NCBI GenBank assembly: GCA_025360005.1
Contig: JANYDA010000049.1
Location: 237,814 to 301,813, forward strand
Length of the DNA: 64,000 nucleotides
Direction: 5' to 3'
Source: Fibrobacteria bacterium
GTDB taxonomy: Bacteria; Fibrobacterota; Fibrobacteria; UBA11236
In this document: piece after piece, positions 54,554 through 63,566 of the stretch
Numbering within the stretch: the stretch's first letter is position 1
Layout: each line of letters opens with the position of its first letter
Translations under genes and position numbers: made by a program
Notes under the pieces: generated by a model
Told to the model about the DNA's origin: nothing
Database searches by the model: none
Seen by the model: the letters and a program-made list of their open reading frames with translations, nothing else

Positions 54554-55355
54554 GGACGTGGCCTTCGACCTTGGCCTTGTCACGGGATGGCCGGCCCGGG
54601 CCGGCAGCACGCAAAAGCCGTAATGCTCGGTGAGGCGCTCGTAGTTGTAGTTGAGCTGGGGCTCGTAGCGGCACGCCGCCACCACGGCCGATTTCAAATT
54701 ATCCGGCACGACTCTTTTGGGAACGCATTCAAAGTAGGCAAGACCCCTTTGGTGGGAACCCAAAAAGTCCGGGACCTTTTGGCTTTGCGTGAACTCCAAA
54801 TAGGTGTAGTTGCTGGCGCCCCACGTCCATACGAAAAGTTGCGTCTTTTTGACCTCGCCGGTTTCCCGCTCCACGATATCAATGCTCGTGCCGCTGTAGT
54901 CCACGAAGGATGTTTCCCCTCCGATGTAGGCATGATGAAAACACACATCCATGTTTTTGACATGGCGGGCGTACTGCTCGCAGAACCAGGAGTACCCGTC
55001 ACCTTCGGGAGTATCCCGCGATACTCTTCCCATAGTAACTTGAGTGTTACTCCTTTGCGGGAGAGCTCACGGCGCATGGCTTCCCAATCGATGGTTTTGG
55101 AAACGGGCTCTTCCAAGGGCGTTTCGGGAATGCTGATGGAGGATGGGTAGAGGTTTTTCTCCAAGGCGTTGTCGGAGAGGTCGCTTTGCAAGGGATAGGC
55201 AAGGCCACTTTGGTGGAAGCGCTGGATGCAGCGTAAAACGGCGCCGCGAGAAACATGAAGCGCTCGGGCGGTTTGAGTCGGGGAGATTCCCCCTTCGAGG
55301 GGTAACGGAGAATGTCTCGGGTTTTACGCATCGGCAGCTTTTCCTTGGCCATTAG
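54554..55355 (-). pseudogene. istA: frameshifted IstA transposase fragment (IS21 family)
   Basis: Reading from 55355 downward: MAKEKLPMRKTRDILR, a frameshift near 55300, then the helix-turn-helix TQTARALHVSRGAVLRCI, IDWEAMRRELSRKGVTLKLLWEEYRG, a shift near 55015, then FHHAYIGGETSFVDYSGTSIDIV, FVWTWGASNYTYLEFTQSQ and VPKRVVPDNLKSAVVAACRYEPQLN (DDE-type catalytic domain), LPARAGHP, a third shift near 54570 and RDKAKVE. The C-terminal third and the helper gene istB are absent. A dead element. Confidence 0.82.
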
Positions 55356-55445
55356 GCCTCCTTTGGGGAAGCCCCAAAAGGAACAAGTGAAAAGCCAGCT
55401 TTAAATCGGTGCTATCTCATGCACCCATTACATTCCGCTCCTTGC

Positions 55446-55556
55446 GATCACCCATTCCGCTCCCTTCACTGGAAATGATCCAATGACGGCGGAATGCGTG
55501 ATCCAATGCCACCGGAATCCCTGATCCAATCGTCCCCGGAATCGGTGATCTTTTGC
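55446..55556. repeat. IS21-type multiple terminal repeats
   Basis: A 14-base unit CGGAATNNNTGATC occurs three times in direct orientation at 55490, 55513 and 55537, spaced 23-24 bases, and once inverted at 55446-55459. Multiple short terminal repeats of this sort, ending near a terminal CA (about 55557), are characteristic of IS21 ends. They mark the right boundary of the dead element. Confidence 0.65.
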
Positions 55557-55844
55557 AGCGGATTTCGCACGATTCCACAACCCGTTTTATCTGCTTTCAA
55601 TGCAAAATATTCCAAAGTGCGAATCAAGGCGTGCGTGAGGCGGACTAAGGCGGAAGGACCTGTAACTTACGAACTCGCGTTATGAATCGAGATAAGAAGC
55701 ACGAAGTCACCTTCAAGGTGGATGGGACATAGGTTGAGGTGGAATAATGAAAGCGCGGCTTGGATTTGCGCTTTCGTCGGCCTTGGGGGAGAACCGGACT
55801 GTAGCTTGTCCAAGGAGATTTGATCCTACCGCAATGCAGGATAT
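55557..55844. other. gene-free spacer after the IS21 remnant
   Basis: 288 bases with no credible reading frame. It contains an AAAGCGC/GCGCTTT inverted repeat (55750-55756 and 55768-55774), about 70 bases beyond the last stop of the pgs operon; it could be a weak terminator but lacks a clear T tract. A palindromic CACCTTCAAGGTG lies nearby (55708-55720). Confidence 0.4.
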
Positions 55845-57635
55845 TTAGGCGTTGATTTCCCATGTGAGTTCAATTCCACCTGTAATACCATTATAGTCCT
55901 TTTCTTCATCAATGGCGTGAAATGGAGATGCTGTCGCGCGCCAAAAGTAGCCGTACTTGCTTATAACGCTGAAATGAGACCATGCATATTTCACATATCC
56001 ATATTCATCCCCTGAAAGATCATGCCGGTGGTAATGAGTATCAAACGCGTCCTTGGTAGCATACTTCCGGGTTAATAAGGCGCCTTTTGCCCCAATAAGA
56101 AAATTCCTAATTGGGAAATGCCCGTCTAAATCTCCACTGATGAATAAGTTCGATTGGTCTTGTCCCGTATGCCTTTTTGCGGCAACATTTCCCACTTTAA
56201 CACCGAATTGGAAGCCCAGGGGTTTGAAATGGCTTAGACCTAAACCGGTTTCCCAAAATGGGGCATCATACACGTTAAATGTGGCGTTATAATCATAATA
56301 TCCTACGGAGAAATCGATGCCCGGTTTCAATTTCCACCGGTTCCACATCGCGGAAATGGTACCCTTGTTTTCCGAATATTGCATCAGCTCATAGGAGCGA
56401 GGAGCATAGTAGGTAGGGCGAACAGGATCATATGGAGTAAGTCGGTAGGTTGCCCGTAATTTTACGGACCCGGTCCAGGTAAGGGAAAAACCGATTCCCA
56501 TGTTGGTAAGTTTTGGATTGGATTTATAAGCATTCAGGCTTAGGTCAGCGGCAGCGGCGTATTTACCTGATGTGACTGAGGCCCGCGCTTCCATTGGAAG
56601 AATGATATCGGAAAGCCCCTCCACATTGGGATAGCGATATGATTTCAAGCCTAATTTAAAAGTGTCGCGATAGGCTGGGCTATAACGATATGCATTTTGA
56701 TCATATAAAAGCCCCGTACGCACGGTTAAATGGTACTTCAGTTCTGACTTGAAATCCTTTTGCAAGTATTCATGTTCTCCATCGGCTTCAGCACTGCTTT
56801 CATTCAAATCGGTTTCGTTGAGTGATTCGCCTTGGGGGGCGGCCTCGGAAGTGAGTCCCTTTTTCTTTTTGCTATTCCGATAGAATTTTACTAATCCAGT
56901 GCACTTATTCACATGCACCGAATATTTATGCATACCATCCGGTACGGAAATCTTTAGGATAAGCGCTTCGCTGATCACCTGGTTGGGATTCTCACTCGGT
57001 TCCGCCTTGAGGGATTTTACAAGATCGGAGGTTTTATGCTCGATAACTGCTTCATTTTCCTTTACGGTCACATCGACGGGGACCCATTGCGCATTGCCGG
57101 ACATATCCGCTCGAAAGAAAATGTAAGCCGTGGCTGGACCTTGTACGCTAAGCACGGGTATAGTGTCATGCGTTACCCGGTAATAGGCATATTTCTGTTC
57201 GCCAGATTGCAAATAAGTCGAAAATCCACCCCCGTCAGGAACCAATGAGGAAAGGCTTCTTTTTTTCCAAATGAAACATTGCGCCCGCGCGCCAATGGTC
57301 GTATTAACTTGATATTTCCCCTCTTCCAGAAAAAACTTTATGTCATTTTCCCCCTTTGCGAGGGATTTGGATTGAACCTGTTCCCCTTCCTTTGAAACGA
57401 TAAAAATTCCTTTACCCTCAGTGCGAATTTTCCAGCGAGAGCTCCCTTTATTCTCAACCTCTATCATAGTTGGCTTTCCCGGTCGTAGTTCCAAAAAAGA
57501 CTCTTCTCCACCCTTTCCCATGATCTTAGATCGCGCTCCCGAAATGAAGCCTGAGTCGGTAGCATTTTCCCACGATGCCTCGGTAGCTGAGAGAGCAAGC
57601 ATTACAATCGAAAACAATGGCATTAAAAATTTCAT
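55845..57635 (-). CDS. predicted outer-membrane barrel protein, last gene of the pgs operon
   Basis: The ATG at 57635 (MKFLMPLFSIVMLAL) overlaps the stop of the PgsW-like gene by four bases (ATGA). The 596-residue protein has a signal peptide (cut near TEAS), a periplasmic beta-rich half (VENKGSSRWKIRTEGKGIFIV, FFLEEGKYQVNT, YYRVTHDTIPVLSV), a charged low-complexity linker near residue 265, and a C-terminal half of alternating aromatic strands (GIGFSLTWTGSVKLRATYRL, IDFSVGYYDYNATF) that reads as an outer-membrane barrel. I do not recognise a family. The position suggests a channel or anchor for the polymer made by PgsB/PgsC. GC is clearly below the window average. Confidence 0.65.
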   Translation of the reverse strand: MKFLMPLFSIVMLALSATEASWENATDSGFISGARSKIMGKGGEESFLELRPGKPTMIEVENKGSSRWKIRTEGKGIFIVSKEGEQVQSKSLAKGENDIKFFLEEGKYQVNTTIGARAQCFIWKKRSLSSLVPDGGGFSTYLQSGEQKYAYYRVTHDTIPVLSVQGPATAYIFFRADMSGNAQWVPVDVTVKENEAVIEHKTSDLVKSLKAEPSENPNQVISEALILKISVPDGMHKYSVHVNKCTGLVKFYRNSKKKKGLTSEAAPQGESLNETDLNESSAEADGEHEYLQKDFKSELKYHLTVRTGLLYDQNAYRYSPAYRDTFKLGLKSYRYPNVEGLSDIILPMEARASVTSGKYAAAADLSLNAYKSNPKLTNMGIGFSLTWTGSVKLRATYRLTPYDPVRPTYYAPRSYELMQYSENKGTISAMWNRWKLKPGIDFSVGYYDYNATFNVYDAPFWETGLGLSHFKPLGFQFGVKVGNVAAKRHTGQDQSNLFISGDLDGHFPIRNFLIGAKGALLTRKYATKDAFDTHYHRHDLSGDEYGYVKYAWSHFSVISKYGYFWRATASPFHAIDEEKDYNGITGGIELTWEINA

Positions 57636-58753
57636 ACGACCTGCTCTTTGCGGGGGTTTTTTACGATAAAATCGGTAAGCCCGAATGCGACGGAGATTAC
57701 CAGTGTTCCGTATGCAGCCAGTAGGATGGCGTTTATCCAAACTGAGTATGACAGGATGGAAAATAAGGGTCCTACTCCTGGGTCCGGCATGGCGCCGGGG
57801 GCTACCGGTAACCCGGAGTTGCGAGCCAAGGTAACGATGTTCAACATGTTAAGGACGGGTATGCCGCGCTTCAAGAAGTGCGCAACGTTTCCATGTACGG
57901 GCTCATCCTTTATTTCCAGGTAAAACCTTGGACTAGTGAGGCCTGGTTTCAATACTCCAGCCACACGCGATGTGCCCAGGCTGCCAAGCCCGCCGCCGAT
58001 ATTGATATATAAGCGGATGGGTATATTCCCGGCCGCCTTGGCATAGGCTTCTAATTGCTTTTCAATTGTAGCAGAAAGGGGTAGAGTCTCGATCAACGGT
58101 ACTTTATTGTCATGGATGGTTTTCCTGAGAATATCCCGACCTTCGTGGGTAAGGCCGCCGCCAGCATTGTTGGCCCCTCCAAGGGTGGCGGCAATGGCTT
58201 TACCCTTTAGGATGCCCTGTTCGCGCAAGATTCTTTCCATATCCAGCCAAGTGAGTCCCGGTACATTGGCACCCCAATTGGACGAGCCCTCAGATGCGAT
58301 CCACAACGGCTCCGCCCCATACGTTTCCAGGGCTATCAAAACCGCAGCGTCCAGGGCCGGGAATGATCCCGTCATGCCTACCGCCACGGCATCGCCGGGT
58401 TTAATGTTTGCCTTCATCAAATTATCGATGACCATGGCGGACCAGTTTGGATTCACGGAGGTGAGTTTGGATTCCAAGTCCCCAATATCGGTGGTGATGG
58501 AGGATTTGTCGACTCCGATTAAACCGCTTTCTTGAGGATCGTCCAGTGTATCTATCCCGATGCCGGTTTGCAAACGGTACTCCTTGATGGCCTCATAAGC
58601 CTGAGCCGTTCTTTCCGCAGCGGTCTTTTTCATTTTAGCGGCAACTGTGGGTCGAAGGCGCAATGAGAGGGAGGACATCCAGATGGTGAGGCCCCCTAAG
58701 CATCCCAGGATTACGATTTCCGCAAAGGTCAGCTTGTGCCGGTGAAGTATCAT
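57632..58753 (-). CDS. pgsW: PgsW-like poly-gamma-glutamate system protein
   Basis: 373 residues; the ATG at 58753 overlaps the pgsC stop by four bases. One anchor helix at each end (IVILGCLGGLTIWM; ILLAAYGTLVISVAFGLTDFI) brackets a large domain with IGVDKSSITTDIGDLESK, GDAVAVGMTGSFPALDAAVLIA, WIASEGSSNWGANVPGLTWLDM, TLGGANNAGGGLT and YINIGGGLGSLGTS. This is the family found beside PgsB and PgsC in some bacteria that lack the PgsA/CapA subunit. Its reaction is not established; a role in assembly or export of the polymer is the usual inference. No PgsA-like gene is present in this window. Confidence 0.8.
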   Translation of the reverse strand: MILHRHKLTFAEIVILGCLGGLTIWMSSLSLRLRPTVAAKMKKTAAERTAQAYEAIKEYRLQTGIGIDTLDDPQESGLIGVDKSSITTDIGDLESKLTSVNPNWSAMVIDNLMKANIKPGDAVAVGMTGSFPALDAAVLIALETYGAEPLWIASEGSSNWGANVPGLTWLDMERILREQGILKGKAIAATLGGANNAGGGLTHEGRDILRKTIHDNKVPLIETLPLSATIEKQLEAYAKAAGNIPIRLYINIGGGLGSLGTSRVAGVLKPGLTSPRFYLEIKDEPVHGNVAHFLKRGIPVLNMLNIVTLARNSGLPVAPGAMPDPGVGPLFSILSYSVWINAILLAAYGTLVISVAFGLTDFIVKNPRKEQVV

Positions 58754-59202
58754 AGTATTTGCGTGCCTCCGTGGATGACAATTAAAAGCAATCGGACTAT
58801 GGTAACGACTACCGACAGCATTCCCAGTGCCGGCAGAATTCCTTGCTTGTCCATCCAATACGCGAGGAGTCCAGGGAGGATAAACCCGAACGCCTGCAAT
58901 TGCATTAGGAGCTCGCTCGGGGCTATATAGAACAAGAGGCGGCTAGCCTCGGCGAATGTGTAGCCAAGTACCACGGAGAGGAAAAGCCGGCGGCGTCCGT
59001 AAATCAAGGCATAACGGGATGCCAGCTTGAGAAATAATAGCGATAATAAGCTGGCTCCGATGGTAGAGGCCAACATATAAGGCTTAGAGGAGATCACCAC
59101 GAAATAGCCAGGCACGACCAAACCGCCGGCAACGAAACCCAGTACCTCCGAAAGGTACAGAGAGAGCAGCAGACCTAAGCCGATTGCTTCGGTAAGGATC
59201 AC
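58750..59202 (-). CDS. pgsC: poly-gamma-glutamate biosynthesis protein PgsC
   Basis: I place the start at the GTG at 59202, which has GGAGG seven bases upstream and overlaps the pgsB stop by four bases (GTGA). That gives 150 residues, very close to Bacillus PgsC. Four to five hydrophobic segments: LTEAIGLGLLLSLYLSEVLGF, GGLVVPGYFVVI, FLSVVLGYTFAEASRLLFYI, LGMLSVVVTIVRLLLIV. PgsC is the membrane partner of PgsB in poly-gamma-glutamate synthesis. Confidence 0.88.
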   Translation of the reverse strand: MILTEAIGLGLLLSLYLSEVLGFVAGGLVVPGYFVVISSKPYMLASTIGASLLSLLFLKLASRYALIYGRRRLFLSVVLGYTFAEASRLLFYIAPSELLMQLQAFGFILPGLLAYWMDKQGILPALGMLSVVVTIVRLLLIVIHGGTQIL

Positions 59203-60416
59203 TTGGAATCCTCCTTGCGGCATACCGCGAGCGCTTGGATGCTCCGAACGAAATCCTCACCGAGCCCTACGATATTGCCCATGGCCACTGCTACAGTATC
59301 CGATCCGGATTCTTTGGTAAGTGCGTTCAAGACAGTCTCGGGTTTGGGATTATGCAAGGCAATGATTCGGTCCATTCCGACACCTTTTTTTTTGAGACTT
59401 GTAATTACGAAGGAAACGGAACTCCCTGCCACTATGTACAGATCCGCATTCAAAGCAGAACCGACCAGCCGCCCGAACCCTTCCGTCCTTTGGATCCGGT
59501 CCGAGCGCAGGATCAGTACCGCGATACGCTTGCCTTTGCGACGAGCGCAAGCCATGTTCCAGATTAAAAGTGTGGAATCTGGATCATTGGCCGCCAAAGC
59601 ATTGAAAAAATGTAAGGTGCCCTTTTCCATACGCACCGCCGTTTCCCTGAGGACGCCTGGATCCGGCTGGGCCGAATACATTCCTGCCAAAGCCTTTTCT
59701 CGAGCAACACCTAGGCTGTTGGCTACCGCCAATGCGACGGCTACGTTTTCCTTGTGTTCCATATAAGAAAAGCCGTCCATCTCCAGGTCCGACACCGCTC
59801 CTCCTTCCACTGAAACCAATTCCGTACCCTTTTTTTTCGCCTCTGACTCCAGTACATTGAACCATTTTTTCTCCGCAGTGAAGGCTTTACCGCGTGTAGG
59901 CAAGGACTTGGCGATATTCACGGCTACATCATAGAGAGTCGGCCCCATTACGTCTAAATGGTCTTCCCGGATATTGGTGATGACACCCAGGGTGCTACAG
60001 ATGATTTTATCCTCCAAAGTCGCAATATATTCAGGCGTCACGGCCATGCACTCCGCCACCAGTACGTGCGCCCCTTCCTTGCGCGCCCGCGCCACCACAC
60101 GTAATTGCTCGATGATATTCGGTTTTCCGGCCCGGAAAATCGAGAGCTCACAACCGTCTGGCAATATAAAACGGGGAGCCGTACCGGTGGTCTTGGTGAC
60201 AACGACCATGCTCGTCTTGCGCATGGCGGCTCCGATGAGGCGTGTGACGGAGGACTTTCCTCTCGATCCGTTTACGTGGATGCGGATGGGGATTTTTATC
60301 AAAGCATGCTTATGCCTTTGGAAACGAAATATTTCTATCCCCAGAAACGCCGCTACCACCCCCGCAATCACTACCAATGCGGAATCCGCCGGATCGAGTA
60401 GAGTAGCCACATCCAT
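59199..60416 (-). CDS. pgsB: poly-gamma-glutamate synthase PgsB
   Basis: The ATG at 60416, nine bases after GGAGG and sharing a base with the previous stop (TGATG), gives 405 residues. An N-terminal anchor (DSALVVIAGVVAAFLGIEIF) is followed by a Mur-ligase-like ATPase with P-loop IHVNGSRGKSSVTRLIGAAM (Gly50-Ser55), TTGTAPRFILPDG, LVAECMAVTPEY, GVITNIREDHLDVMGPT, and AANDPDSTLLIWN. PgsB activates gamma-carboxyls with ATP and adds glutamate. It is the most diagnostic gene of the operon. Confidence 0.92.
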   Translation of the reverse strand: MDVATLLDPADSALVVIAGVVAAFLGIEIFRFQRHKHALIKIPIRIHVNGSRGKSSVTRLIGAAMRKTSMVVVTKTTGTAPRFILPDGCELSIFRAGKPNIIEQLRVVARARKEGAHVLVAECMAVTPEYIATLEDKIICSTLGVITNIREDHLDVMGPTLYDVAVNIAKSLPTRGKAFTAEKKWFNVLESEAKKKGTELVSVEGGAVSDLEMDGFSYMEHKENVAVALAVANSLGVAREKALAGMYSAQPDPGVLRETAVRMEKGTLHFFNALAANDPDSTLLIWNMACARRKGKRIAVLILRSDRIQRTEGFGRLVGSALNADLYIVAGSSVSFVITSLKKKGVGMDRIIALHNPKPETVLNALTKESGSDTVAVAMGNIVGLGEDFVRSIQALAVCRKEDSK

Positions 60417-62278
60417 CAGGGACATCCTCCCGTAACAAGGTATTTCTGGGTAGATGCGAGCACAGGGCTCTGTGGATATTGCTTTTGCATGACTGCGAAT
60501 TCGGTTTTCGCCTGGCTGCAATTTTTCTGAAGTACGTAAATTCGGACAGTGTAGTAGTAACTGTTGTCGGCGAATTGGCTGGATGGATCAGCCACCCGAA
60601 AGGCCTGAAACCGTTCCAAAGCTTGCGGGTAAGCCTTCTTGAGGTACTGGCATTTACCCATCTGATAAAGGGTAATACCCGCCTTTTCTGCTTTGGGGTA
60701 CTCTGAGCCCACCTTGGCGAACCAGACAAGTGCACTATCATATTTGGCCTCTTGCATATCCGCGCGTCCGAGCCAGTAGAAGGAAGAAGGAACGAAAATG
60801 CTAAACGGATAATCCGAAATGATTTTCCTCAGCCAAATCCTGGCGCTGGTATAGTCCTGCAAGTAGTAGTAGCTTTCGCCTGCGCCCACTATTGCTCCCG
60901 TAATGGCTCCGGATGTGGGATTGTTTGTGATCACTTTATTGAACGCACCCAGTGCCTTCGGATAATTGGTGGTATCGTTCGCACCCATGGCCAGGTAGAT
61001 ATCTCCTATCCCTACCTGAGCATCCGGAACAATTGAGGAGGACGCGAAATTTACCAGGACCGTGTTGAATTCCGTCATGGCGGCAGGGTAAGCTGCTTGA
61101 TGGAATTGGCTTTTTCCTAAGTAATAATGGGCGTCTGCGAGCAGGAGGCTTTTGGGATAGGCGGCAATCAATTTGGAAAAAGCGGCCACTGCCAAGGAAT
61201 AGGCCTTCTGATTATATAAGCTTAAACCCGAATAGTATTGCGCATTGTCTGCTGCGGGACCGCTTGGATAACTTGTAAGCACAAGAGAGAACCAAACTCT
61301 GGACGAATCGAATACGCTCTCTTCTAGATAGGAGCGCCCTACATATTCTGTAGCCCAGTCCAAGTTGGTTCCGTTGGGATAGCGTTGAAGATAGACCTGG
61401 AACGCTGCGCGTGAGGCCTGGGTTTGTCCCTGCTGGAAAAGGCTGAGAGCCAAATAATATTGAACATTGCCCGCATTGACGTTTGAGGGAAAGCGGCCCA
61501 GGAAAATTTTGGTCAAGGCGATGCTACTGTCGTATTTCCCGGAGTTAAAGCGTGACAAGGCGAGACGGTAAAGGCTGTCCGCTCCCAAGGAGGCCAACCC
61601 GGAGCTATCCATAAACAATCGACCCAACGTTAAGGTGCCCAGATCGGCAGAAAATACCCTGACTTCCATGGTTTTGCTCGCATACGATTCTTTAGTTGCG
61701 ATCAAAGTGTCTACGTAGGATGCCGAGACTTTGGCCGCTAGTCCGAATCCAGACCCTCTCTCTTGTCCTAAGGGGCCCGTTTCCGGAATCAAGGTATTTA
61801 CCTCTTCGCCAATGGCGAGTAATCGATGGCTGGTGCGCGTGGACCCAACGGAAAGGACGACAAAGACGGCACGTGCAGCTTGATGTCGGCCTGCGCCCGG
61901 TGTGAAACGATACCCTCCCGCGCTAAGATGGTTGGAAAAAACTGATCCTAGCGCTCCACCGCCCGGGGAAAACATCCTGATTGAAACCTTTCCCCCTGGG
62001 CTCGGCACCTGGAAAACCAATCCTCCATTTTGAATCACGGGCCTTCCCGACACTACCTTTCCGGCGCCTGTGCGGAATATGGATACCTGATTGGCAATCA
62101 GGAAAGAACCGTCCGCGCCGGTTATAGCGGAAAAGCTTCCATGTTTTAGTTTTACCAATGCTCCTGCAAGAGGAACCGATTTTTCATCCACTACTTTTCC
62201 GATTAGATGCACCAAGTCGGCGTTTACTCCTGAGCATGCGAAAAAAAGGCAAAGCTTTCCCAATCTGGTCCAGTTCAT
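60416..62278 (-). CDS. envelope TPR protein, first gene of the pgs operon
   Basis: The ATG at 62278 has GGAGG six bases upstream; the frame is open to 62536 but the extra part is not protein-like. The 620-residue product has a signal peptide (LFFACSGVNA), a carboxypeptidase-regulatory-like beta domain (LAGALVKLKHGSFSAITGADGSFLI, residues ~30-60), a further beta-region, and from about residue 225 a long array of TPRs (YRLALSRFNSGKYDSSIALTKIFLGRFP; NAQYYSGLSLYNQKAYSLAV; DAHYYLGKSQFHQAAYPAAM). TPR proteins in the periplasm often guide polymer to an outer-membrane export channel. The stop shares a base with the pgsB start. Confidence 0.7.
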   Translation of the reverse strand: MNWTRLGKLCLFFACSGVNADLVHLIGKVVDEKSVPLAGALVKLKHGSFSAITGADGSFLIANQVSIFRTGAGKVVSGRPVIQNGGLVFQVPSPGGKVSIRMFSPGGGALGSVFSNHLSAGGYRFTPGAGRHQAARAVFVVLSVGSTRTSHRLLAIGEEVNTLIPETGPLGQERGSGFGLAAKVSASYVDTLIATKESYASKTMEVRVFSADLGTLTLGRLFMDSSGLASLGADSLYRLALSRFNSGKYDSSIALTKIFLGRFPSNVNAGNVQYYLALSLFQQGQTQASRAAFQVYLQRYPNGTNLDWATEYVGRSYLEESVFDSSRVWFSLVLTSYPSGPAADNAQYYSGLSLYNQKAYSLAVAAFSKLIAAYPKSLLLADAHYYLGKSQFHQAAYPAAMTEFNTVLVNFASSSIVPDAQVGIGDIYLAMGANDTTNYPKALGAFNKVITNNPTSGAITGAIVGAGESYYYLQDYTSARIWLRKIISDYPFSIFVPSSFYWLGRADMQEAKYDSALVWFAKVGSEYPKAEKAGITLYQMGKCQYLKKAYPQALERFQAFRVADPSSQFADNSYYYTVRIYVLQKNCSQAKTEFAVMQKQYPQSPVLASTQKYLVTGGCP

Positions 62279-63048
62279 CCAGTCCTCCTGATTTGATGGT
62301 ATATGATGTATCCGAGTCAACGGCCGCCCAGCCGCAGCCAATTTTAATGCGTTCCGAATTGCTCTGTGCTGTCCAGGCCTCCCGAAATCTCTGTTTGCAC
62401 GAAGCGTCTTCCCAATCCCGCCGCAAAATCCGTCGCCCTGTAACGGCACGGAACCGGATGAATCCACCTCGCCCCCATTTACGCATCTTGCAAGATTTAT
62501 CCCTTGCAGCCAATCGTCTACGTTAAGGCCAAGCAATATGGGATCACTTCTTCAAAACGTATCGGCTTACTCTTAGTCCTTGATGTCCTTTCCGTCTTCT
62601 CACTCAGCTCGCATTCTGTGCCTCGATGCATTTTTGGAATAGGATGAAATTCACTTTCCCGTCAGAAATATATGTCACAAAAATTTAATCCAGATATTAT
62701 TTAATTGATATTTTTTGATTCACACAATATTTTATAACAGTCATATTTATAATATACTTACGTTGTATCTAAAGCCTTATAATGGAATCATTTTGAATCA
62801 ATTTTGATTCTTATTTCTTTGTATATGGGATAAAGTGTTACGTTATACGGCGTTTTTCAGGCAAGATGTCCGCTTGGTTGTGATAACCTAAATCCCTACT
62901 TCCACTGGCGTCATCGTTGTTCTGTGCTTCAGCCTGATCTCCGACGGAATTCAGTAAACTTTCTTGTGCCCGCCGTGTCATGAAGGGTGCGCCAACCGGT
63001 TTTCTTCATCAGCGCATTCCTCTTCGTGAAGATTTCTACGTGCGACCC
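62279..63048. other. long AT-rich region upstream of the pgs operon
   Basis: 770 bases without a convincing gene. From about 62640 to 62830 the sequence is strongly A/T-rich, unlike the rest of the window. It contains GAATCA half-sites at 62785 and 62795 and an inverted TGATTC at 62805, spaced by one helical turn; the core GAATCAA/TTGATTC is a perfect 7-base palindrome with a 2-base spacer. The pgs promoter is expected in this region. Confidence 0.45.
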
Positions 63049-63351
63049 TTAATGAACACTCATCGGCGCCGTGTAGTCCAGGAGTGAATGCAAGTGATAA
63101 CCGTTGAACCAGGTGAAGAACTCCAAGCAGAATTCTCTGGCCGATTGAAGCATCCCGAAATATTCCGGGAAGGATACGCGCCCCTTGAACGTCGAAAACA
63201 GACTCTCAGCAAAAGCATGGTCATTGCTGGTATGAGGTCTCCCATAGCTGGCCGTCACGTTCAGAAGATCGAACAGACTGCGCAGGCTTTGGCTTCTCAT
63301 GGGCCTGCCGTTGTCGGCGTAGATCTTGACGGAGCGAGGAGTAGGAAAATC
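63049..63351 (-). pseudogene. 3' fragment of an IS3-type transposase (integrase core)
   Basis: In the minus-strand frame the peptide runs RSVKIYADNGRPMRSQSLRS, then FDLLNVTASYGRPHTSNDHAFAESLF, FKGRVSF and FTWFNGYHLHSLLDYTAP. These are the second Asp (DNG), the SNDxxFxESLFxTxK glutamate region and the WxNxxHxH C-terminus of the IS3-type DDE integrase core. A stop codon (TAG) cuts the frame about 17 residues before the DNG block, and the N-terminal half is missing. Confidence 0.75.
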
Positions 63352-63566
63352 CTAGTATTGTCCATATTTTATCAAGGTTACGCTTTGTCCTCTGTTTTTT
63401 CTCCCCCCCCTTAAAAATAGGCAATGTTAATTAGCTCTCGACCGAAGGATCGAGAGCTAACATTTTCTAGGCGAAATGTTGTGCAACTCCGAAAAAAAAC
63501 CGAAGTAGTCGGTTGGCTCCAGGAAAAGGTTGCGTGATGAAAATCACGATCTAATCTCTTCGTCCC
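63352..63566. other. gene-free spacer with a perfect hairpin
   Basis: 215 bases with no credible gene. It contains a C8 run near 63404-63412 and the 11-base-arm hairpin at 63431-63460, listed separately. The beginning may be remnant of the IS3-type element end. Confidence 0.4.
63431..63460. repeat. perfect stem-loop, 11-bp arms
   Basis: TTAGCTCTCGA (63431-63441) and TCGAGAGCTAA (63450-63460) are exact reverse complements with an 8-base loop. It may be a relic of a terminal inverted repeat or a transcription terminator; the short T run after it, on the plus strand, is weak. Confidence 0.5.

Noticed and set aside
55845..62278. PgsA/CapA or CapD gene within the poly-gamma-glutamate operon
   Set aside because: No calcineurin-like or gamma-glutamyltransferase motif was found in any gene of the operon.
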